Source: Pseudomonas sp. SCA2728.1_7
Lineage (GTDB): Bacteria > Pseudomonadota > Gammaproteobacteria > Pseudomonadales > Pseudomonadaceae
Length of the DNA stretch: 64,000 bases
Direction of reading: 5' to 3'
Assembly (NCBI RefSeq): GCF_018138145.1
Contig: NZ_CP073104.1
Location: 6,601,001-6,665,000, forward strand
The position numbers and the translations under genes were made by a program. Position 1 is the first letter of the stretch. The number at the start of each line of letters is the position of its first letter. The notes below the pieces were generated by a model. It was not told the origin of the DNA and did not search any database. It was given only the letters and a program-made list of their open reading frames with translations. This document shows positions 13,243-20,260 of this stretch, piece by piece.

Positions 13243-13598
13243 CAGAGGGTGATCACCTGGTCGTAACGGTCAATAAGGGCGGTGATTTGCTCGGCGGCCA
13301 GCGGCTGCGCTTCGTCCAGCGACAGAGTGCCGAGGCCACGAGTGCTGGCGCTCTCTGCGCAGTAGAACAACTCTTCGACACCAAACATCGGTAGCGCTTG
13401 CAGGTTAGCGCTCAAGTCTTTCTGCTGCAGGGCTTTGGCGCTCTGCCCGGCGGCGAGTTGCAACACGCCATCATCGAGAAACAGCAAGCCAATGGGCAGA
13501 TCAAAGGCGCCACCGGCCAGCACGATGTCCAGTGCTTCGCGGGCTTCGGGACCGGACCACGGTGATTGGCGGCTGATGAGCAACAGGGATTTAGCCAT
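13242..13598 (-). CDS. tusC: Sulfur relay protein TusC (DsrF family)
   Basis: A 118-residue DsrE/F-like subunit of the TusBCD complex. It begins MAKSLLLISRQSPWSG and carries the family stretch ALDIVLAGGAFDLPIGLLFLDDGV. I choose ATG 13598 because a GGAGG lies eight bases upstream; a second start three codons earlier is less well placed. It begins one base after the tusD stop codon. Confidence 0.92.
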   Translation of the reverse strand: MAKSLLLISRQSPWSGPEAREALDIVLAGGAFDLPIGLLFLDDGVLQLAAGQSAKALQQKDLSANLQALPMFGVEELFYCAESASTRGLGTLSLDEAQPLAAEQITALIDRYDQVITL

Positions 13599-13599
13599 C

Positions 13600-13992
13600 T
13601 CACGCACCTCCGAAGCAGATCAAGCGGTCAGCGTCTTGCACCGCATCATGCAACTGACCAAGACCGGACAATTCCCACGGTGCGCTGACTGAGACGGCGT
13701 CACGCTGATAACGCTTGGCTTCTTCAGCGTTCAGCACACCACGACGCAGGGCGGCGGCAATGCACACCACGCCGTCCAGCTTTTGCTCGGTAATGAAGGC
13801 GCGCCATTGTTTGGGCAGGTCCAGTTCGTCCTGCGGGGTAACCACCGCATCCGCAGCGTTATAAACGCCGTCCTGATAGAAAAACAGTCGGACAATTTCA
13901 TGCCCACCGGCCAGTGCGGCTTGCGCAAACAGCAGGGCGCGGCGCGAGGAGGGCGCATGGGCGGCGGAAAACAGCGCGATGGCGAACTTCAT
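13600..13992 (-). CDS. tusD: Sulfurtransferase TusD (DsrE family)
   Basis: A 130-residue active subunit of TusBCD, which accepts sulfur from TusA. The catalytic cysteine is Cys77 in DGVVCIAAALRRG, matching Cys78 of E. coli TusD. The N-terminus MKFAIALFSAAHAP and FYQDGVYNA are family hallmarks. The start is ATG 13992, ten codons inside the open frame. It is the first gene of the reverse-strand cluster tusD-tusC-tusB-tusE-trpD2. Confidence 0.93.
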   Translation of the reverse strand: MKFAIALFSAAHAPSSRRALLFAQAALAGGHEIVRLFFYQDGVYNAADAVVTPQDELDLPKQWRAFITEQKLDGVVCIAAALRRGVLNAEEAKRYQRDAVSVSAPWELSGLGQLHDAVQDADRLICFGGA

Positions 13993-14053
13993 GACGGACT
14001 CGATCAGCAAAACTGCGGCCATGATAAAGCTTTATCATGGCCGCCGCGAAACC

Positions 14054-14159
14054 TTGTAGGCCTTCGCCTGCTCGCGATAGCGGTCTGTCAGCTGGTGAAG
14101 ATGAAGAATGTGCCGGCGCCTTCGTCGGAACGCCGCCCGGAGCCGGCTCGCTCCTACAG
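14054..14159. repeat. Degenerate REP pair with an unusual arm
   Basis: The left arm (TTGTAGGCCTTCGCCTGCTCGC) resembles a REP. The right arm is replaced by CCTTCGTCGGAACGCCGCC followed by CGGAGCCGGCTCGCTCCTACA. Almost the same odd arm occurs at 15747-15784. The 186-base gap between tusD and the next gene holds nothing else that I can support. Confidence 0.6.
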
Positions 14160-14178
14160 AGATTTTTGTTGTCCTCGG

Positions 14179-14883
14179 TTAGCGCGGCATGTAACCCAAT
14201 TGCCAGCGCCGCGGGATTTTCAGCGATAGCAGCCCGATCATCGCGGCCAGCAACCCGCTGACAAACATCGCCTTCAGTCCCAAATGATGTTCCAGCACTG
14301 CCCCCAGAATCGCGCCGATAAACATTCCGCTCCAGGGCACCAGTTGCACCCGCCAGCCACTGCGCCGTTCGCCAAGCATCCAGCGGCCCAATCCACGGCC
14401 GAACCGCGACAACGCGCCAGTCACGTAAGTCAGCCCGACCGGCAAGCCATTCACTTCTTCGACCGCCGCGTTGAGCATGCCCATCGCAATGATCGCCGCC
14501 ATCAGCGCCGGCAGTTGGGTGTCGAATGGCCAGACCGCTGCCGCGCACAGCAGGGTGGCGATACACAACAGCAGCGGCAGCGCCCGGCGGCCGCCGAAAC
14601 GTGCGACGACGACCCCCAAGGCATTGCCGACAATAAATGTTGCAACGAGGATCAACAAACGCACGGTCAGCCCGACGTCGCCATCGCTGATCGCCACGGC
14701 GAGTCGGGTGGTGTTGCCGCTCATGAACGAGACGAAATCGCCGCTGGCCATAAAGCCAATGGCGTCGGTCATTCCGGCCAGTACCGAGAGGCTGGCCACC
14801 AGCGCCAGACCAATCCGCCCGCGCCACTTTTGTGTGTGCGGGTGGCCGGGGCTGGCGCGGTGAGTCGAGGCGGATGGCAGCAT
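14179..14883 (-). CDS. YoaK-type inner-membrane protein (DUF1275)
   Basis: A 234-residue protein with about six hydrophobic segments. Family motifs include VLAGMTDAIGFMASGDFVSFMSGNTTRL near the N-terminus (shown here only as landmarks SFMSGNTTRL and ALSRFGRGLGRW). The DUF1275 family has no proven function; transport is often guessed. The start ATG 14883 is well defined. It ends 25 bases after the DUF6388-like gene and may share its transcript weakly; no operon signal is visible. Confidence 0.85.
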   Translation of the reverse strand: MLPSASTHRASPGHPHTQKWRGRIGLALVASLSVLAGMTDAIGFMASGDFVSFMSGNTTRLAVAISDGDVGLTVRLLILVATFIVGNALGVVVARFGGRRALPLLLCIATLLCAAAVWPFDTQLPALMAAIIAMGMLNAAVEEVNGLPVGLTYVTGALSRFGRGLGRWMLGERRSGWRVQLVPWSGMFIGAILGAVLEHHLGLKAMFVSGLLAAMIGLLSLKIPRRWQLGYMPR

Positions 14884-14908
14884 GAGTGGCGGTGTCCTTT
14901 CGCGGCGG

Positions 14909-15238
14909 TTACGGTTCTATGCCATACAGATCGCAATATTCCAGCCAATCCATCCCGGCCATTTCCGCGACTTCACGATGTACTTCCAGGCGCTGCGCCT
15001 GGTATTCCTCAGGCGAGTCAGCGGTCAGTAGCAGGGTCAGCTCCCAGGCGAACAGTCCGCGACTTTCCGCTTCGGCCTCAAACGCTTCATGCAGGCGCTC
15101 TTCGCGATACTGTGCTTGAGTTTCGCCTTTGGCCTGGGCCAGTAACGGGTTGAGGTGGTCGAGGGTTTCGCGCAGTTCGGGACGCGCGTCGAGAAATATT
15201 TTCAGGGCATGTTCATGTCGCTGGTCGGTAGGCGCCAT
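14909..15238 (-). CDS. DUF6388-like small cytoplasmic protein
   Basis: A 109-residue acidic, helix-rich protein of unknown function with no signal peptide or membrane segment. It starts MAPTDQRHEHALKIFLDARP at ATG 15238, where AAGGAAA lies upstream; the longer open frame has no pseudomonad-like start. The family assignment (DUF6388) is from memory of similar Pseudomonas proteins and should be searched. It is divergent from the lipoprotein gene that follows. Confidence 0.65.
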   Translation of the reverse strand: MAPTDQRHEHALKIFLDARPELRETLDHLNPLLAQAKGETQAQYREERLHEAFEAEAESRGLFAWELTLLLTADSPEEYQAQRLEVHREVAEMAGMDWLEYCDLYGIEP

Positions 15239-15372
15239 GGGGTTTCCTTGTGAGGCTGATGAGCTTAGGTTGCCGCAGCGGCCTGCGCGTGTCGCGCTAT
15301 AAATGCAGTAAAGCAGAACGATTTCTGCTGCTGCGATGATACAGTCCGCTTTTTTCTGAATGAGCGAATGCA

Positions 15373-15723
15373 ATGCGAATTCTGATGGTAGCGCTGGCGG
15401 CGACGCTGCTGGCCGGTTGCGCAGGTTCGGTGATGGACGATGCTCGCACCAAAGCCCCCTATAAAGTACTGACTTCGGACAAAGCCGAGAAAGTCGTGGC
15501 GCAATGTGTGCAGTTCGGCTGGCAGGACGAGGCGGTATTCGGCGTGGACGCGGCGGCGTATCTGGAACCGCGCAAGTCGGGCGGGACGACGGTGTATACC
15601 CGTTCGGCGGAGTCGTTTGTCGACGTGATTACCGAGGCATCGGGCACGACGCTGAATTACTACGCGCAGAAGGATGACTTTGTCGCCAAGCGCCGGTTGG
15701 CGGCTTTAGCGACCTGCCTCTGA
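15373..15723 (+). CDS. Small lipoprotein of unknown function
   Basis: A 116-residue predicted outer-membrane lipoprotein. The signal peptide MRILMVALAATLLAGC ends in the lipobox LLAGC with the acylated Cys at residue 16. The following Ala does not give an inner-membrane Asp retention signal. The remainder (VQFGWQDEAVFGVDAAAYL) is widespread in Pseudomonas but I cannot give a function. A REP pair follows its stop codon. Confidence 0.75.
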   Translation: MRILMVALAATLLAGCAGSVMDDARTKAPYKVLTSDKAEKVVAQCVQFGWQDEAVFGVDAAAYLEPRKSGGTTVYTRSAESFVDVITEASGTTLNYYAQKDDFVAKRRLAALATCL

Positions 15724-15746
15724 TCATGCGCTGAAGCGGCTGCCAC

Positions 15747-15827
15747 CTTCGTCGGAACGCCGCCCGGAGCACGCTCGCTCCCACATTTTGCAATGCGTTC
15801 CAATGTGGGAGCGAGCCTGCTCGCGAA
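15747..15827. repeat. REP pair with the CCTTCGTCGGAACGCC arm extension
   Basis: Inverted GAGCGAGC-type arms at 15772-15784 and 15804-15827. The left arm is preceded by the same CCTTCGTCGGAACGCCGCCC block seen at 14130. It separates convergent genes. Confidence 0.75.
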
Positions 15828-15840
15828 GGGGTCGCAACAT

Positions 15841-16266
15841 TCAACCAATCAGTCGCTTCTGGAAGAAATGCCGCTTATGTCCCAGTGGATAATCCAGAAT
15901 CTCTCCGCATTCGCTAAATCCAAGCTTCTTGTAAAACTCCGGTGCCTGGAAGGAAAAGGTGTCGAGCCAGATGCCAACGCAGTCTTTTTCCCGTGCCAGA
16001 TCTTCCGCCCTCTGCATCAACTGCGAGCCGATACCCTTGCCGCGACCCTGTTCCGGCACCGCCAGTAGCTCAATGAACAGCCAACGATAGAACGTGTGGG
16101 CATACAAACCACCGAGGATCGCGTCGTGTTCATCACGCACTAACAGAGCGATCGGCTCGAAGGTCGACGGTCCGGCTTTGGCAACGTTGTGCGCACGCAG
16201 CGGTGCAAGGATGGCTGTGCGTTCTTCTTCGGTCGGGTTTTGTGACAGCTCGATGCGCAAATTCAT
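15841..16266 (-). CDS. GNAT-family N-acetyltransferase
   Basis: A 141-residue acetyl-CoA-dependent acetyltransferase. The acetyl-CoA loop reads PEQGRGKGIGSQLM, a canonical Q/RxxGxG/A motif, and the C-terminal FYKKLGFSECGEI is the usual motif B. The substrate cannot be told from sequence. The start is ATG 16266. Confidence 0.85.
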   Translation of the reverse strand: MNLRIELSQNPTEEERTAILAPLRAHNVAKAGPSTFEPIALLVRDEHDAILGGLYAHTFYRWLFIELLAVPEQGRGKGIGSQLMQRAEDLAREKDCVGIWLDTFSFQAPEFYKKLGFSECGEILDYPLGHKRHFFQKRLIG

Positions 16267-16414
16267 GCGTGACTTCCTTGTAGTTTGAACCCGCAGCCTA
16301 TCCTGCCCGGCACCTGTCTTCCAAGCCCTGCCGCAACCCGTTGGAACTGCCGCTCTCGCGTCGGGGTCTAGCCTTTACAGCGTCACTCCAGCACGCGGTT
16401 GATGAGGATCCCCC

Positions 16415-16852
16415 ATGAATATTTTCGAAGCCCTTCGCGAAAGCCACGACCGCCAGCGTACTTACGCCAAAAACCTGATCGAAACCAGCGGTGACACCCC
16501 GGAGCGGGTTGAGGCTTATAAGTTGTTGAAAGCCGAATTGCAGGCCCACGAAACGGCCGAAGAGCGTCATTTCTACATTCCGTTGATGGAATACGACAAC
16601 GGTGTCGATCTCAGCCGCCACGCCATTTCCGAACACCATGAAATGGACGAGATGATGGAAGAACTCGACGAGACCGAGATGTCCAGCCCGGCCTGGCTGG
16701 CCACTGCCAAAAAGCTCTCTGACAAAGTTCACCATCACCTGAAGGAAGAAGAACAGAAGTTCTTCCAGATGGCTGGCAAATTGCTCAGCGAAAAACAGAA
16801 AGAACAACTCGCCGGGCAGTACGAAAAGGAGTTCAACGCACAGCTGCCGTGA
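16415..16852 (+). CDS. Hemerythrin-domain protein
   Basis: A 145-residue four-helix protein with the di-iron ligand pattern of hemerythrins: HDRQR near residue 11, HETAEERHF near 47, HHEMDEMM near 74, and HHHLKEEEQKFF near 105. Such proteins bind oxygen, nitric oxide or iron. It stands alone, with ATG 16415 preceded by GAGGATC. The 221 bases after it lead into the LPMO gene. Confidence 0.88.
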   Translation: MNIFEALRESHDRQRTYAKNLIETSGDTPERVEAYKLLKAELQAHETAEERHFYIPLMEYDNGVDLSRHAISEHHEMDEMMEELDETEMSSPAWLATAKKLSDKVHHHLKEEEQKFFQMAGKLLSEKQKEQLAGQYEKEFNAQLP

Positions 16853-17029
16853 GTACTGAATGGCAGTGTTTGCAGCATTGGCGTGTAATCTTTTGGCGTC
16901 ATCTCAGGTGGGCGTTGTCGCAAAAGGCTGTATATCCATCCAGTTTTTGCGGTGTTTTTACAGTTCTAGGCTGCTGACTGCGACAAAACCGCCGATGGAC
17001 AAAAAATCCGTCTCCGTTAGCTTGAAGGC

Positions 17030-17048
17030 CTCTCCTCGGAAAGGAGAG
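17030..17048 (+). promoter_or_regulatory. Leader hairpin with a GGA loop upstream of the LPMO gene
   Basis: CTCTCCT and AGGAGAG form a perfect 7-bp stem with the loop CGGAA, 25 bases before the start codon. GGA in a hairpin loop is the hallmark of RsmA/RsmE sites, and the ribosome site ACGGAG follows. Function is inferred. Confidence 0.45.
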
Positions 17049-17073
17049 TTCGTAAATCAACGGAGTGAAAAAC

Positions 17074-17709
17074 ATGAATCAACCACAAGCACAAACCCAA
17101 CTGCGACACGGTCGTGTGATTTCCCCTGCAAGCCGCGGTGCGGTAGCGATCGAGCAAGGATTGCTCGGTGCCTGGCAGGTCAACGAAATGGAAGGCGGGA
17201 AGAATTTCCCGGCGCTGGCGGCGGGGCCGTTCCCGGCGCCTTACCAGAGCGACTCGGACAGTGTCACGCCACCGGCCGACGGCTACATTCTCAGCGGTGG
17301 CAAGAGCGATGCCCGCGATTGCGTGAACTTCACCCATGACGAAATGAGCAAAAAACTCGCTCGTCCGTTCACCTGGCCGCTGCTCAATGTCACCCCGGGG
17401 CAAACCCTCGAAATCAAATGGGAATACACCGCGCCGCACACCACCCGTGGTTACCGTTGGCTGATCACCAAGGATGGCTGGGACCCGAAACAACGCATCA
17501 CTCGCGCGCAACTGGAAGCCCAACCGTTCTTCGAGGACTTCTACACTCAGGTGCCTTATTACAGCTACCCGAATGAATTGAAGGCCAAGGTCAATCACGC
17601 GGTGAAACTACCGACCAACAAGACGGGCCATCACGTGATCGTGCTGATGTGGATCGTCGCCAATACCGGCAACGCCTTCTATCAGGCTTTCGACGTCGAC
17701 TTCAAATAA
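17074..17709 (+). CDS. AA10-family lytic polysaccharide monooxygenase / chitin-binding protein, no signal peptide
   Basis: A 211-residue copper monooxygenase of the CBP21/GbpA type that oxidatively cleaves chitin. The expected N-terminal histidine is His12 (RHGRVISPASRG) and the second histidine-brace residue is His122 (TAPHTTRGYRW). The end NAFYQAFDVDF supplies the conserved Phe near copper. The segment before His12 is only MNQPQAQTQLR, which has no hydrophobic core, so there is no Sec or Tat signal. For activity the 11 residues would have to be removed. ATG 17074 fits the ACGGAG ribosome site; GTG 17065 is too close. It is followed by a GH18 chitinase, which also lacks a signal. Confidence 0.85.
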   Translation: MNQPQAQTQLRHGRVISPASRGAVAIEQGLLGAWQVNEMEGGKNFPALAAGPFPAPYQSDSDSVTPPADGYILSGGKSDARDCVNFTHDEMSKKLARPFTWPLLNVTPGQTLEIKWEYTAPHTTRGYRWLITKDGWDPKQRITRAQLEAQPFFEDFYTQVPYYSYPNELKAKVNHAVKLPTNKTGHHVIVLMWIVANTGNAFYQAFDVDFK

Positions 17710-17752
17710 CGGCGCTGCGTCGCCAAACCCACACGTTCTGAAGGATTAGAAC

Positions 17753-18811
17753 ATGTCAAAAATCGATTTCTCTTTAGTGCAAAACGCGGCGAGCGATGCC
17801 GCCTCGCTGATGCCGAGCATTGCCGGTAAAAAGATCCTCATGGGCTTCTGGCACAACTGGCCGGCGGGCCCGAGCGACGGTTATCGCCAGGGTCGCTTTG
17901 CCAGCCTCTCACTGGAGGAGGTGCCCAAGGAATACAACGTCGTCGCGGTCGCTTTCATGAAGGGCAGCGGGATTCCGACCTTCAAGCCGTTCAACGTTTC
18001 CGATTCCGAGTTCCGCCGCCAGGTCGGTGTGCTCAACAGCCAGGGTCGGGCCGTGCTGATTTCACTCGGTGGCGCCGACGCGCACATCGAGTTGCGCAGC
18101 GGTCAGGAACAACCGCTGGCCAATGAAATCATCCGTCTGGTGGAAACCTACGGCTTCGACGGACTGGACATCGATCTTGAACAGAGCGCGATTGATTTCG
18201 CTGCCAACAAGACGGTTCTGCCAGCGGCATTGAAACTGGTCAAGGATCACTACGCAGGCCAAGGCAAGCACTTCATCATCAGCATGGCCCCGGAGTTTCC
18301 GTACCTGACCAGCACCGGCAAGTACGTGAGCTATTTGCAGGCACTGGAAGGCTACTACGACTTCATCGCCCCGCAGTTCTACAACCAGGGCGGTGACGGG
18401 GTCTGGGTGCCGGAAGCCAGCAACGGCGCGGGTGCATGGATTGCGCAGAACAACGATGCGCTGAAGGAGGATTTCCTTTACTACCTGACTGAAAGTCTGG
18501 TGACCGGCACTCGTGGCTTCACGCGGATCCCGGCGGACAAGTTCGTCATCGGCCTACCGGCCAACAACGATGCAGCTGCCACCGGTTATGTGATCGACAA
18601 AACCGTGGTCGGGAATGTCCTTAAGCGTCTGGCGATCAAGGGGCTGCCGATCAAAGGCTTGATGACCTGGTCGGTGAATTGGGACAACGGCACCAGCAAG
18701 GATGGCGTGCCGTACAACTGGGAATTCAGTCGGCGATATGGGCCGTTGATTCACGGGGTTCCTGCTGCTGAGCAGGCTGTTGGTGACATGCGTTCGCTCA
18801 TCGCTCGGTAG
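17753..18811 (+). CDS. GH18 chitinase, no signal peptide
   Basis: A 352-residue glycoside hydrolase family 18 domain. The catalytic DxxDxDxE motif is DGLDIDLE at residues 136-143, with Glu143 as the proton donor. The substrate-assist region MAPEF and a late YNQGGDGVW are also family-like. It comprises a single domain without a recognisable chitin-binding module. The N-terminus MSKIDFSLVQNAASDAASLM is not a signal peptide. It lies 43 bases after the LPMO gene and is followed by a clear terminator, so the two form an operon for chitin attack. Confidence 0.9.
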   Translation: MSKIDFSLVQNAASDAASLMPSIAGKKILMGFWHNWPAGPSDGYRQGRFASLSLEEVPKEYNVVAVAFMKGSGIPTFKPFNVSDSEFRRQVGVLNSQGRAVLISLGGADAHIELRSGQEQPLANEIIRLVETYGFDGLDIDLEQSAIDFAANKTVLPAALKLVKDHYAGQGKHFIISMAPEFPYLTSTGKYVSYLQALEGYYDFIAPQFYNQGGDGVWVPEASNGAGAWIAQNNDALKEDFLYYLTESLVTGTRGFTRIPADKFVIGLPANNDAAATGYVIDKTVVGNVLKRLAIKGLPIKGLMTWSVNWDNGTSKDGVPYNWEFSRRYGPLIHGVPAAEQAVGDMRSLIAR

Positions 18812-18823
18812 TTGCAAATAAAG

Positions 18824-18852
18824 AAGCCCGGTAGCGCTGCCGGGCTTTTTTT
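18824..18852 (+). terminator. Rho-independent terminator after the chitinase
   Basis: A stem formed by AAGCCCGGTAGC and GCTGCCGGGCTT, followed by a run of T. Confidence 0.9.
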
Positions 18853-18906
18853 GTTTGCGCAATTATTCGACCATGGCGGCTTATTCAGGAAACAGGATCA
18901 AGCGTC

Positions 18907-19497
18907 ATGTCCAACACAACCGAGCGGGTCAACATCGTCGACACTCAGGTGTTGTCCCATGACTGGTATCTGCTGAAGAAAATCACCTTCGACTATCACC
19001 GCAACAATGGCGAGTGGCAGCGTCAGACCCGTGAGGTTTACGACCGCGGCAATGGCGCTGCGATTCTGTTGTTCAACCGCGAGCAGCGCACGGTGGTGCT
19101 GACACGGCAGTTTCGTTTGCCGGTATTCGTCAATGGTCATGATGGTCTGTTGATAGAGGTGGCTGCAGGCTTGCTCGAAGGCGCTGCGCCGGAACAGCGG
19201 ATTCGCGATGAAGCCGAAGAGGAAACCGGTTATCGCGTGCACGATGTGAAGAAGGTGTTCGAGGCTTACATGAGTCCCGGCTCGGTGACCGAGAAGCTGC
19301 ACTTTTTCATTGCCGAATACGACGCCGCATCGAAGGTCAGCGACGGTGGCGGTCTGGAAGAGGAGACCGAAGAACTGGAAGTGCTGGAGTGGCGATTCGA
19401 TGACGCGCTGGCAGCGTTTCAGCGCGGTGAGATCTGCGACGCCAAGACCATCATGCTGTTGCAGTATGCGGCGATGAATAACTTGTTTAACGGATAA
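18907..19497 (+). CDS. nudK: Nudix hydrolase, GDP-mannose pyrophosphatase NudK type
   Basis: A 196-residue Nudix enzyme, probably cleaving GDP-mannose or ADP-ribose. The Nudix helix reads GLLEGAAPEQRIRDEAEEET, close to E. coli NudK. The upstream GNGAAILLFNREQRTVVLTRQFRLP is typical of the ADP-ribose/GDP-mannose subfamily. The Arg-Glu pair of the strict box is here RDEAEEETGY. The start ATG 18907 follows an AGGAAACAGG site. Confidence 0.87.
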   Translation: MSNTTERVNIVDTQVLSHDWYLLKKITFDYHRNNGEWQRQTREVYDRGNGAAILLFNREQRTVVLTRQFRLPVFVNGHDGLLIEVAAGLLEGAAPEQRIRDEAEEETGYRVHDVKKVFEAYMSPGSVTEKLHFFIAEYDAASKVSDGGGLEEETEELEVLEWRFDDALAAFQRGEICDAKTIMLLQYAAMNNLFNG

Positions 19498-19501
19498 ATC
19501 C

Positions 19502-19575
19502 AAAGATCGCAGCCATCGGCAGCTCCTGCAGGAAACGCATTCCAGGGTAGGAGCTGCCGAAGGCTGCGATCTCTT
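19502..19575. repeat. Inverted repeat of a second class (GTAGGAGCTGCCGAAGGCTGCGATC)
   Basis: Two arms, AGATCGCAGCC...GGCAGCTCCTGC and GTAGGAGCTGCCGAAGGCTG, in inverted order. The core differs from the GAGTGAGCC and GAGCGAGCC REP classes. It separates convergent nudK and ogt. A single arm occurs at 35852-35886. Confidence 0.85.
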
Positions 19576-19591
19576 GATCTGTATTAACTGG

Positions 19592-20107
19592 CTAAAATAG
19601 ATCCCCGGTTTTGCCAACCGTCGACCAGTTGCCACCCTCCAGGGTCAGCAAGCGCTCTTTCGCCTCAAGCCCACCGGCAAATCCGGTCAGCTTTCCCGAC
19701 GCGCCAATCACCCGATGACACGGCGCGACGATGGAAATCGGGTTGCGTCCGTTGGCGGCGCCTACTGCCCGCACGGCGCTGGGATTGCCGATCTGTTCGG
19801 CAATCTGGCTGTAGGTGCGCGTCTCGCCAAATGGAATGGTCAGCAGCGCTGCCCAAACCTTTTTCTGAAAGTCGGTGCCGGTGAAATCCAGTTCCAGATC
19901 AAAACAGTCACGCGTCCCGGAAAAATATTCTTCAAGTTGTCGAGCGGTTCGAATCAGGATCGGATTGTCGTGTGCCTCAATCATCGGCCCGAGGCGCACG
20001 CGGTTCGGTTTGTCGTTTTCCCAGAGGATGGCCGCCAGTCGTGAGCCGTTCGCGACCAGCTTCAGCTCGCCGACGGGCGAGGGCAGGGTGATGAACGTGT
20101 AAGACAT
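19592..20107 (-). CDS. ogt: Methylated-DNA--protein-cysteine methyltransferase
   Basis: A 171-residue suicide repair protein that removes O6-methyl groups from guanine. The acceptor cysteine lies in IVAPCHRVIGASG, the canonical PCHR motif, and the DNA-recognition helix is RTYSQIAEQIGNPSAVRAVG. The short N-terminal domain and the absence of an Ada zinc domain support Ogt rather than Ada. The start is ATG 20107 (MSYTFITLPSP); the longer frame upstream is not family-like. Confidence 0.92.
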   Translation of the reverse strand: MSYTFITLPSPVGELKLVANGSRLAAILWENDKPNRVRLGPMIEAHDNPILIRTARQLEEYFSGTRDCFDLELDFTGTDFQKKVWAALLTIPFGETRTYSQIAEQIGNPSAVRAVGAANGRNPISIVAPCHRVIGASGKLTGFAGGLEAKERLLTLEGGNWSTVGKTGDLF

Positions 20108-20260
20108 GACGGCAGACTCCGGATCAGGGCGGCAACAGCGCCCAGCATACTGCCTGATCGGGGAGGCGCAATACGCAAAGCCGACCATACTGCTTGGTGC
20201 TCTTGCAGCGTTCCCCCTCTGTTTTGCACAGACCCTGAAAACAAAAAAAGAGATCGACTC

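Noticed and set aside
16860..17339. Forward frame before and across the LPMO gene
   Set aside because: It overlaps the LPMO in another frame, and the composition is not that of a real gene.
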